A stretch of 64,000 nucleotides of DNA. Origin: Aphidius gifuensis. Its lineage: Eukaryota; Arthropoda; Insecta; Hymenoptera; Braconidae. Each line of letters starts with the position of its first letter. Position 1 is the stretch's first letter. The notes under the pieces were generated by a model that saw only the letters and a list, made by a program, of their open reading frames with translations, did not search any database and had not been told where the DNA came from. This document shows positions 11,148-23,000 of the stretch, piece after piece. The position numbers and the translations under genes are program-made. The stretch spans positions 992,001-1,056,000 of the forward strand of contig NC_057789.1 of NCBI RefSeq assembly GCF_014905175.1. The letters are read 5' to 3'.

Positions 11148-13542
11148 TTATTTTTCACAAATAAATTTAAATTTTTCATCTTTATTTATTTTTCTCACTG
11201 GAATGTCATCATCAACATTTCTATGCATTTGTTCATTCAACATATATTGATAAATATAATCAATACTCTCAATTGAATTATCATCATCTTTATTAACAGC
11301 AATTTCAAATGCTTTTTTAATGTAATTTTTACTTGCAACACATAAATATATTGGAAACTCAATTTTAAAATTAATAATTAGGTCACCACGTTGAGTTGGA
11401 TCATGTGACAGAGGAAGACCCTCACCAGGTACTAATTTCCGGTAATCTGGACTGTATAAAAAAAATAAATAAATCATAAAAACAATAATTTTTTTTTTTT
11501 TTATAAATAAATAAACTATTCCCATCGCAAAATAAAAAACAATTTTCAATTTTTTTTTCACTTCAATATTTTTTACCCTTAAATAATGAAAAAAAAAATT
11601 AAATAAAAATTAAAAAACGTATAACGAAGCTAAGTAACTTTTAATAATGATGAATTAATTATTTATTTAATTTTTTTTATTTAAAAACAATTTAAAATAA
11701 ATTAATAATTCAATTAATAAAAATTAATTTTTATATCAGCTGTGCTTTTATTTTGTTTATTATTAACTTTTCAATTGTTAAAATTTTTTTATTAATTATT
11801 AATTAATGCAATTATTAATAATTAATATTTTTTATTTATATTTTTGCTCGTCAAGTAGTTTAATAAATTATTAATCTTTGAGAAGCTTGAAAAACAATCA
11901 ACAAAATATTTGTCGAAAAAAAATTTGAGAAATATATTTTTCTCCTTTCAAAGATGAAAATAAATTTAAAAAATATTAAAAATAATCTTATTAGTTAATT
12001 GATAATACAACAATAATATTTAAATATAATTTTAAAAATTATTTACGTTATGATTGACGTTATTGGAACTCTAAAAACTCTATCATCAAGTGTTTGAATT
12101 TTAACAACAGTTCCAGTTAGTGCTTCTTTCAAAAAAACATCAACAATCATCACCAAATCATCATTTTTTCTCTCAAAAACATCATGTGGTATTTCAGTAG
12201 TTACAAAAACAATATCCGCTTTAAAAATGCAATAAAAATTTCCATAAAATTTACTATAAAAAAAATCATATAAAATTTACAAATAAATAATTTTTTTACC
12301 AGGTATTATATTTGCTCCTCGATCTCCTTCTTTTGGAAATAAAAATTCACTTCCATTTGGAAGACCTGGTTTAATATCAATAGTAAAAAATTTATCTTTC
12401 ATTTCCATAATATTTTCTTCATTATTTACATATTCAAGTCTTTCAATTTTCATGATTTTCACGACTCCATGAAAAATCTACAAAAAATATTTTTATCTTT
12501 ATTTTTTTCTACGCTTCAATTAAAGCCACAAATAAATAATTAATTAATACCTCTTTTAATGTCAAGAATAGTTGTTTAATAATTGTTTCATTTTGAGGAA
12601 TTTGAGCTTGTTTATATCTCTTCATGGCCTCTGGATCATCAAGGACATCCAGAAGATCAGCGTACGGACTCTCAGTACCAAAAAAATTTCTAAATAATAT
12701 TTACAATATTAATTAACGTGTTTATTATTATTATTTTTTAAAATAAATATTTATAATAAATTTGTGTGTTTGTTTATTGAATGAAAATGTTATTTTAATT
12801 TTATTTTGGGGATAATTTATTGCCTGTAGGTACGTAATGGCTCTCCATGAAATACGTAGGGTTCAATATTTTCATTATTTCCAGGTACACCATTTTTCAA
12901 ACCCGTTTCACCATAGAAATCGTAAATAGTACGTCTCAATGAATCTGAAAGAACTTCATACGCTTCACAAATCAGAGAAAAAACCTCAAGAATATTATCA
13001 TCTTTTTGTCGTTCAGGATTGTATTGGATTGCCAAACGTCTGAAACTGATGAAAAATTCAGTGGAGAAATAAATTTAAAAAATAAAATCTTTTGATGTCA
13101 ATTTTTTTATAAATTACAATTTTTTATTTTTTAAAAAAATGTCAAATTTCAATATTCAATCATTCGGAAGATTATAAATATAAAACTTTATGTAAAAAAA
13201 AATTTTTAAATTTAAAAATTCTCTTCATGAAAAATAGCTTTTTTTTAATTTTTTTTTTTCAATAAATTAAATGTAAAAAATAAAAAAAATATAAGTATAT
13301 TAATTTTTTTTAATTAATCAATTTGTAAGTTTATTAAAAAAATTATTTTTTTTATAAATAAATAATTATATTATTATTTTTTTTAAGTTTTAATACTGAA
13401 TTTTAATTTTTGAAATTGAAAAAATTTTTTAAAAAATTTCTTACGCTTTTTTTATATCTAAATCATTGCAATTTTTATTGAGCTTCAAAACACCATAATA
13501 ATCAATATCGAAATTTAATCCTTGACAATACGAAGAACACAT
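11148..13542 (-). CDS. DNAJB13: DNAJB13-type axonemal DnaJ protein
   Basis: Six exons (13445-13542, 12824-13045, 12551-12689, 12300-12477, 12047-12218, 11148-11451) give about 370 residues. The J domain occupies roughly residues 13-75 and reads AFRRLAIQYNPERQ where active J domains have HPD, so it probably does not stimulate Hsp70. The human DNAJB13 J domain is likewise degenerate. The family-specific phrase GLKNGVPGN then YVFHGEP follows, then two beta-rich substrate-binding domains (DIKPGLPNGSEFLFPKEGD, ALTGTVVKIQTLDDR, VPGEGLPLSHDPTQRGDL). DNAJB13 is a radial-spoke component of motile cilia and sperm flagella. This protein carries about 50 extra C-terminal residues beyond the family's usual 316. 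Intron 2 appears to begin with GC, not GT (donor at 12822-12823). The acceptor chosen for exon 2 (after CATCAG) restores AFRRLA. Confidence 0.88.
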
Positions 13543-14073
13543 TTATATTAATAAATTTTTAAGTATAAATAAAAATTGATTTGAAGACAGCTGCATTTGA
13601 CAAAACGACAATCGACAGTCCTTTGTCGAAGACAATCGAAAGAGCCCTCTCTGTTTCCCAATTTTAATTTTATTTTAATTCATTTTTTTGTTTTATTTTT
13701 TGTTTAATATTATTCCCACCATAGTTAACAAAAAAAAAAAAAATATCCATGAAAAAACAAAAGATATTATTCATCGTTAAACACAGAGAGAACTGTTGCT
13801 TGACAACGAACAATTTCCTTAGCCATATTATTCAAGTTTTTTTTTTTTTATTCTCATTTTCATCAACAATAATTAATAATTTTAATAATTTAAACAACTA
13901 ACGTATTATTTATTATACAATTTAAATATTTATCTAGTTTTAAATATATTTTACAACTATCAATTGACAATACTCATAATTGAAAGAGAAAAAATAAAGA
14001 AGAAAAAAATTATTTGTTAAATTGATGAATCTGTCAAGGAAATAATAGAAAAAATAAAAAATACAAATCAATA
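13543..14073. promoter_or_regulatory. Divergent promoter between DNAJB13 and the HMG-box gene
   Basis: The 531 bp separate two head-to-head start codons (minus-strand ATG ending at 13542, plus-strand ATG at 14074). A less AT-rich block at 13585-13655 contains the inverted words CGACAATCGACAG and GTCGAAGACAATCG. The remainder is A/T-rich. A shared promoter is inferred from geometry only. Confidence 0.4.
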
Positions 14074-17000
14074 ATGAGTAATAATTATCAATTTGTTGTA
14101 TTTTCTGAAAAAGGTAATAAATAAATTTTTAAATTATTGCTTAATTGTTAATTAATAATAATAATTTAACATGAAAATATTTTTTTTTTTGAACAAGGTC
14201 GTGTTGAGTGTAAAAAAGAAATAAAAAAAGCTGAAGAAATAAATTGTAATGAATCAACAACAACATCATCATCATCATTACCATCATCTCCATCATCATC
14301 AGGACCTTCAACATCAAAAAAAAAAAATTTACCAACATCGCCAAGTAATTTAAATCGTAAAGCAAAAAATAATTCACGTAGACAAATACGTATTGAAACA
14401 ACGAGACTATTGCGCCGACGTGAAACAATTGAAAGCTCATCTTCATTACAAAAACAAAGACAACAATATGAACAAGATTTGACCTTGGATGCAAATGAAC
14501 TTGGTGGTAATAAATCATCACTTGGTAAAGTCAAAATACCACGTCCAGCAAATGCATTTATGATATTTGCTAATAAATGGAGAAAAAAATTAGCTGCTGA
14601 AAATCCAAAGGAATCAAACAAGGACATAAGTGTCAGGTAATTTATTTAAATTTAAATTTTTTAAATTAATATATTTTAATGTATTGAAATTTTTTTATTT
14701 CATTGAAAACGAAAAAAAATTAAAGGCTCGGCATGCTCTGGAAAAGTATGGATAAAAATGAAAAAGAAAATTATTTTTCGCTTGCACGTGAGGTGGATGC
14801 TGAACACAAAAGAAAATACCCAGGTAAATCATTTTTTAAATAATTTATTTGATATATTTTTTCTTGAATATTTTATAGACAATAATTGAATTATGTTTTT
14901 TTTTTTTTTTTATTTTAATCAACGACAAATCATGTCGATAAATTTCGTCTGAGAAAAGAAATCGATAATGTTGAGCTGAAAATAAAAAAAAAAAAAAAAG
15001 TAACAAGTAAATAAAAAGCTCAATGAGACCCTTATCAGATTCTTTGTGTTATAACCCTCTCTTCATCCTCCCTCAGTGCTCAAAGAATCCTTTTTTTTTT
15101 TTTTTTATTTTTCCCTAACTGTGTAATCAGTAAAAAATTCAATAATTTCTTTGAAAAAAAATTTGGTAATTTGTTTAAAAAAAATTATATAATTTGTTTA
15201 ATAATTTTTTTTAATTATTAGTATTGTTATGAATTTAATAAACAATATTAAAAATATTCATATTAATAAGTCAGACAATGATGTCACAAATTTAAATTAA
15301 ACCTAAAAAAATTTAAATGTTCATTTTTTTTTTCATCAAAAAAATTTTTGTTTTATTTATTTTTTTGTTTTGTTAATAAAAAAAAAATAACAATAAAAAT
15401 TAATTAACGATTATAATTGTTTCTGAAACTTGAAAAATTATTAATTAAACAAATTATATTTTTTATAAATAAACAATAATAATTTATGTTAAAAAATATT
15501 TCACTAAATTTCATGATAAATTTTTTCATCAATTTTATATTGATAAAAACAATAATAAATAATAATAATAAATTTATTAAAATATTTTTTTATCAGTGTA
15601 CTATATCACGCAATTGCATAAAATAAAAATAAATAATTAAATCATTAAAAAAAAGTTATGAAAAATATTTTAAAAACAATAAGAAAAAGTGAGTGAAAAT
15701 CAGTCAAAAGAGTGTGTTAGTAATTTACAAAAGTAGTAGAGCAATTGAACCCTCAATAATTTTTATTTTTAAAATTTTTTCTTCGACAATGATAAATGTA
15801 TGAAAAGGGAGAAAATTGCAAGTATATTTCAATGATAAGGGATATAAAGTCGGTATAGTCAGCCAGTAAAGGAAAATTACAAAAAAAATATATTTTTTTT
15901 TCATTTTTTTTTTGTATAAAATGACGTTTTGATAATGGAAGGAGGAAAAATAGGAGAAAGGAGGGCAAAGAGTTGAATTTGGATGAGGGTAAAAGAGGGT
16001 TGGTGAGGGATCAGAGGTATTGATTGCGACGCGACTGTACACACTCTCTCTTCTTGGTCATGCCAACAACATAACAGGCCGCTCGATGTGCACGACCGCT
16101 ACAAGATAGACCATAAAGCGCGAGCGCGGTAACACATTTTTTTTTTATATTTAAATTTTTTTTTCTTTTTGCTAATTTTTTTTTCTCCTCTGATTCTTTC
16201 AAATCCCTATTCATCGAATTAAAAAATATATACCCCACACAAGAGTTATGCATTTTACAAAAAAAAAAATTTTTTTTTTTTCTTCAAAAAAATTTTAAAT
16301 TTTTATTTTTTATCTTTCAAAGTTGAAATTAAAATAAAATATAATTTTTTTCTTGTAAATAATTAGTTAAACAATATTAAAAAAATTGAGAATTAATTTA
16401 AATAAAATTATTTAAATATTTATAAATTATTTATTGACATAATAATTTTAAAAATATTTTTTTTTTATGATTTTTTCGCTGATTAATATTGAGACTCGAC
16501 AAACAGTTAGCTGTTGCGAATGTCGAGGTACGTTGAATCCGTCGCGTCGATTTCTGAGCGCATAAACCTAGAAAAAAAAAAAAATATAATAAAATAAATA
16601 TATATATAAAAAAGGCGCGTTTGTCGTCGTTGACGTAGTCATCGTCACGCTGCGAGTGTCCCTCCGACCGGCCACTCAGTCTGTTCTCCTCCGTGTTACT
16701 CATTAACACAATCAAAAAAAAAAAATATAATTAATCAAAAAAACAAACAACAATATCAGTTCAAAAAATAAAAAAAAAATATAAATAATTAAAAACTTAT
16801 TAAACAAATTAAAAAACAAATCAAATAAAAATCTACGAAATTTAAAATCTAAATTTTCGGCATTTTTCAAATAAAAAAATTTTGGCGCTAAAAAACGAAT
16901 AATTGTGCTGATGATTATTATTGGCTAGACACTGTCGCTATTGTTGATAATCTGCCTGTTTCAGTGTGTTATTGTTGACATTGTGATATTGACATATTTA

Positions 17001-20000
17001 TATTATTTTATATTTTACATTTTAATTTAAAAACTTTTTTTTTTTTTTTTTTTTCGTTTATTTTTTGTTTAATATTGTAAATAGTATTTTTTTTTAATTA
17101 TTAAATGACTGGATGCGTTGTATTAGGGGTGGTTATTATATGTGCGGCTACTGGCAAATAAAGAAGCCAGTGAAATGTCAGGAAAACAATTAACTTATTG
17201 CTTTTGCATTGACTTCACCTTATTGCCGTCGTATATGCACGGCTTTGGTGAAGCACCTTGGTCGTTATTATCATTTAAAAATTATTCGCATCAATATAAA
17301 CAACAACAACAACAACAACAATATACAATTAGAACTGATGATCATGATTATCCATTGACAATAAAGTGTCAACGATAATTTAATTAACAATAATTATTTT
17401 TTTTCTTTCAAAAACTCAATGAGACATTTTTTATTTTTTTTTTTTACTCTGTGATGATGATGATGATGATGATGATGACTATTTGAGATAAATAAAATTC
17501 TAACATTGAGTCATTGAAATTCTACACGTGTGTCAAAGTGTGTTTATAATACTGGATTATAAATAATATTTAAAAATAAAATAATTAAAATTACATTCAT
17601 CAGATAAAAAAAAATAATAATTTAAATTTAATTTTCAAATTGTTTATTTATTTATTATAAATAATAGTGATTGTTTAAATTTTAAAAAAATATCTGCAAA
17701 TAAACAAGATATTTATGATTATAAAAAAAAAAATTGTAAAACGTATGTTGACCTCATCGGATCACAGCATCCAGTTGTCAAGGAGTAGGAGGAAAAAAAT
17801 AGGATCGATTTCATGTCGAGACGTGACTTCAAGTTGTGTCACACTTCAATGAATATCCTCAACACTATATAATAATAATAAACAGGAAAAAATAATAAAA
17901 TAACATCCGCAAATAATACAACAATTTGTCAGATAAATTAATTTAATTAATTAATTAATTATTGCTTTAAAAAAACATGAAAAAATAGATTTTTTTTTTT
18001 TTCGAAAATTCCTCATTTCGTCTTCCCTCGATATTTATAATAATAATATTATAAATAATAAAAATAAAAAATTTTTTAAGACGTGATATTAAAAGCAAAA
18101 CATTTTTTTTTATATCGCATAAAGATAAACAGATATTAGCTGCCAATTTCTTCGTATTTCTTCCATTGATAAAAAAAAAACTAAAAAAATTTATTTTTTT
18201 TTTTTTCATTTAAAACGTGATGATTATTATTGTTATGAAAAATGATACTTAATTTCCGTTGACGTATGTTAAATATTGATATTAATCACGATAAATAATT
18301 TTAAAAAATTTTTTAAATAATTTTAAACAAAAATAATATATTTGTTGATAATGGATTGCTGCAATTACGTTCAGCCAACTTATCCTGGACATTTTTATCA
18401 ACAACAGTATTTTTGTTATGATAATATGAATGGTGGCTATGGATCATATGGCTCACCACAATTATCTGATGCATTTGATGCTAGTACAAGATATTCTAGA
18501 CTACCAAATGCCTATCCGACAGGTAGTTTTGTTATTTTAAAATATTTTTAATAGCACGATTTTATTTTTAAATAATTTTTTAATTTTTAAAAACTTGCTT
18601 TATGACTTTCCTATGAATCATATGTATTTTTTTCCTTTTATTATATTTACATTCCAAGGTCTAGAATTTAATTATTCATTTATTTATAAATTTTTTTTTA
18701 GATTAAAAATATTTTTGTTGTTTAATTAAAATTATTTCGATTGGAAATTCGAAATTATTTCGATTATAAATTCGAAATTATTTCGATTATAAATTCGAAA
18801 TTATTTCGATTATAAATTCGAAATTATTTCGATTGGAAATTCGAAATTATTTCGATGATAAAATCGAAATATTTCTATTGTATTTTTTCGATTTAGAAAT
18901 TTTTATAAAATAAATAAATCAATTATGCGTCTAGCATATTGGCTGTGATGAACGAGTTACTGCTCGTCCAAAGTCAAAATCAATATGCTTCCGGGTCAAA
19001 GTCTTTTTCAATTATTTCCCTGAGAAATTGTCAATACTTTTTAAAATATTATTTTAGCTGCACATATTTTAGCTTATTTAAAATTCGATAAATAAAATAA
19101 ATATATTTTTAAAATTTAAGATTATGTATATAATCCAAAAGAAGCAAGAATACGAAAAGCAATGCGTGAACAAAGTCGTGATTTATCAAGGCAATCAGTA
19201 TTGCCAACGTCGTCATCAGTGTCATCATCAACTGGTAATAATTCATCAAGCAATATTGCTACTTCAGGTCCTGTTACAAATAATTATTTAAATCATCCAA
19301 TACCATGTGCATCACCAGCATCAACAGGACAAGTTTCATCATCATCATACAACAACAATAGAAATCCATGGTTTCAAATTGGACACAATTCATCAGCCAA
19401 TCATATGAAACCATCAATTATTTCACACCGGGTATCTATATATATTTTATAAATACAAAAAAATAATAACAAACATTTGTTAAATATATTTTTTTTATGT
19501 TTTTTTAATAGTCGTTTGTAAATGATAATAAAAAAATATAAAATTTAAAAATATCTAAAGGCCATTGTGTCTATAACACTGATAAAAAAAAATAAAATAA
19601 AAAAAACAGAATGATAAAAAAAAAATAGAAACAAGTTATTTTTATATTATTATCATGACTTATTATTGTTATAAAATATTGATGATAAATTTTAAAATAT
19701 ATTTTAGGTAATGCCAACACATCAACAACGTATATTTGATAAATTTTCATCATCAACAAATTCATGTTATACTGGTGATTATACAATTGGTACAACAACA
19801 CAATCATCAAGTGTTGGTAGTGGTGAATCATCAAGTACAACAAACGGTAGTGTTATTGTTGGTGGATCAAGTGGTGGAGGTGGTGGCCTCGAGAGCAACG
19901 ATTATTGTGGCATTGGTGAATTTACTGAGGGACAAAAGTGGCATCCTTACCAGGTGATTTATTGATTTTTCATTGACACAATTTTTTTATTTATTTATTT

Positions 20001-23000
20001 ATTTATTATTATTTAAGAATGGACCAACGTCTTATCATCCACGTATGGGAGCAATGAGTAAATTACCAGGTCGTCATGGAATGACTACAACTACTCCCCA
20101 TTCTCACAATCCTTGGAGTCAATTTTGTGGACTCCCACTGTGTAAGTTGTTGAAATGAATAAAAAAATAATTACACTGTATATGTGTGTATTGATATAAA
20201 TTGATTTTTTTTTTTGTGATGATAAAAATAAGCGGGAAATTTGACCCCAGACTGATTGATTTTTTTTTGTATCTATATATATGTTTTTTTTTTTTTTTAC
20301 AGCATCGATAGCTGCGCAGAACGGTGTTATTCGTGGACCCAGGCACATGCTATTCCTTCAGGATCAGCAGGAACGTCGATGCAATTTTCCTGATGATATT
20401 TCCATGCCATATATGAATAATAAAATGGACATTGGACATCAGTTGCCAAATTATTCACAGGCAAATTATCAGGTATTTTAAATTATTTATAAGATAAAAA
20501 TATTTTTTTTTTCTATTTATTTATAAATAATATACAGAACAATAATTATTGATCTTGGTTTATAGATTGATATTTGCTTTTTTTTTTTTTTTATGGACAG
20601 AATGATTGATCTGTGTTGTTGACTTGATTGGATTTTTATATTTTTTTTTTGTAAATTTTAAATTTATTAATAAATTTGTAGAGTTTTGATAATTTAATTT
20701 GTGAATTTAAGGGGGTTATTTAAATAATTAATTTGAATTAAATTAAGTGTAGATGAAAATTAGTTAAATGATTTAATAATTATTAACAATATTTATTTTT
20801 CATAAATAATTATATGGCTATTTTATTTTTAAAAATTAAAAGTGTTTATAATTTTTAGAAAAATTATTAATACAATTTACTTTTATTATTTTATTATTTC
20901 ATAAATATTAAAAAATATTAAATTATTATTTTTTTTTTTATTGTATTTTAATTATTTATTTATAATTTTAATCTATTATTATTCATTTAGGCTGAATATT
21001 ATTTAGTTTATTCATCGAAAAAAAATTTATTTATCGACAATTTGTTGATTTTTTTAGGTAAAAATATTTAAATTAAATTAAATTATTGTTCTGTATTAAA
21101 ATGAATTAATCAATGTAAAAAAATGTAATAATTACCTGATATTTACAGCAAGATAATGAAAAAAGAAATGAAGATTCATTAAAATGGGAAAATGAAAATA
21201 ATGACAATGAATTGCGTGATAAGAATGACCTATTAGAAAAAGAAAAATTAAAAAAAAAAGATGATATAAAAGTTTACAATGATAATAATAATGATGTTAA
21301 AAAAATAAAATTACCATTAAAATCATCATTGCCATCAAAGCAACCATTGCCAGGCTTTCACCAAGCATTTGGATCAACTGAAATTGGAAGATTTTCAAGA
21401 TCCGAATATTTTGCAAATATGGTTGGTGATAATGGAGTAAGTAAAAATAATTCTACAACAATAACAACAAATATCAATGAATCATTAACAAATGAACAAA
21501 TTGATACTGATGATAATTTTAATGGCCTCATTATAAATAATAATAACAATAACAATCATACTGAGGTTGTTGAATTAAATACACCAAAATGGCACAGTCC
21601 ATATGTGACCCTTCCAATGACTGGTGAAATATAAAATTAATAAATTATAATAAATTAATTGTGTATAAATGTAATTAACAAAAAAATAGTAATGATTTTA
21701 AATTCAAATCATTTTTCATAGGTGATACAAATTAATAGGCATAGATATATGTTTCGTTAGAAAAAAAAAAAATGGTCTATGTGAAATTTTAAAATTTATT
21801 ATATTTAAAATGATTTTTAAACAATAATTTTTTCGCGTAAAATTTTTCGGATGATGAGTAATTAATTTATTATGAAAAAGTAAAAATTTAGATAATGAAA
21901 ATTTTGAAAATTTATGGAAAATTTAAAATGAAAATATTGGTTATCAAAATTGTGCCTTTCGAAAAAAAATTGATAAATTAAGGATTATAATAATTAATTA
22001 TTAAAAAGTTTAGATAGACATATCGAACTTGTTTTTAATCAAAATAATAACTTTAATTATTAATCATCTGTTGGTGAATTTTTTTTAGCTAAATTATTGT
22101 TTAGAAAAAAATTAAAATCAATTATTTACGCGAAAAATTTTATCCAAATATAAATTAGAAAAAAAAAAAAAAAATTAGAAATTGAATTTTAAAGTTTAGA
22201 TAATAAAGAAATCTATTGTTTCTTTTTTTTATTAATTTAAAAAAAATTATTTAAATAATATTTTAATCATAGAATTGATAAATGAAAAATTTTAAAAATC
22301 TAAAACGAATTATAGTCAACATTTTTTCTTTGAAAAAAAATGTCTTGTTATGATTTTACAATTGCTTGATATTTTCTTTTTTTTTTGAAATATAAATTAT
22401 ATTTATTAATATTCAACAAATCATGTGAAAAAATATTTAATTGCCAAAAATAAAAATGGCAAAATTTTAAATAATCTTGCCCAATTGGGAAAAAATTTCC
22501 AGACCAATGATTTATTTAAATAATTAACCAATGATTATGATAAATATATTTTTATCATATTCAATGCGATAATCAAAAGATAAATTAATTTAGAAAATTT
22601 AAAAATAAACATATACATGTTAACAATTTATTGTTAATAAATTAATATTGATTGTCAAAGAATTAAATATGTGATAAAAATTAAATACATAAGTTACATA
22701 AATTATATGTATATATAAATCTTATATATACACAAATTTATTATTTAGTCAAAATGGAAAAAAATTACGAAAATAGTAACCAAAAAAAAAAAAGAGTCCT
22801 AGGGTTGATAAAAATAATGAAAATAAATGTTGTGTGAGTAAATCGGAAAACGAGGGTAATGAAAATACAAAACCCAATAAGTTTTAAAGTTGACAAAAAA
22901 ATTTAATAATCATTTATAAATTACAACTGGTGAGAGTTAATTAAATATCAACAATTATTGAGACATTCTTTGCTTATAATGGGACCAAATTTTTTTCATT

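Larger units (their letters stand above)
14824..18350 (+). other. Long intron of the HMG-box gene, containing an internal promoter region
   Basis: This 3.5-kb stretch is AT-rich and holds several islands of balanced composition: 16011-16140, 16490-16700, 17120-17375 and 17740-17880. It also has a (GAT)n microsatellite at about 17452-17479. The islands are good candidates for enhancers and for the promoter of the alternative first exon at 18351. A minus-strand ORF set around 15725-16715 is split by stops and frames and has no coding look. Confidence 0.45.

Noticed and set aside
14141..14627. Minus-strand ORFs of 126 and 153 codons
   Set aside because: They are the reverse reading of HMG-gene exon 2; their hydrophobic runs are complements of Asp/Ser codon repeats.
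15725..16715. Series of minus-strand ORFs in the HMG-gene intron
   Set aside because: Short, frame-broken and Lys/Phe-biased; the balanced composition is better explained by regulatory DNA.
18731..18868. CRISPR-like repeat array
   Set aside because: Units are contiguous with no spacers, and the DNA is eukaryotic.
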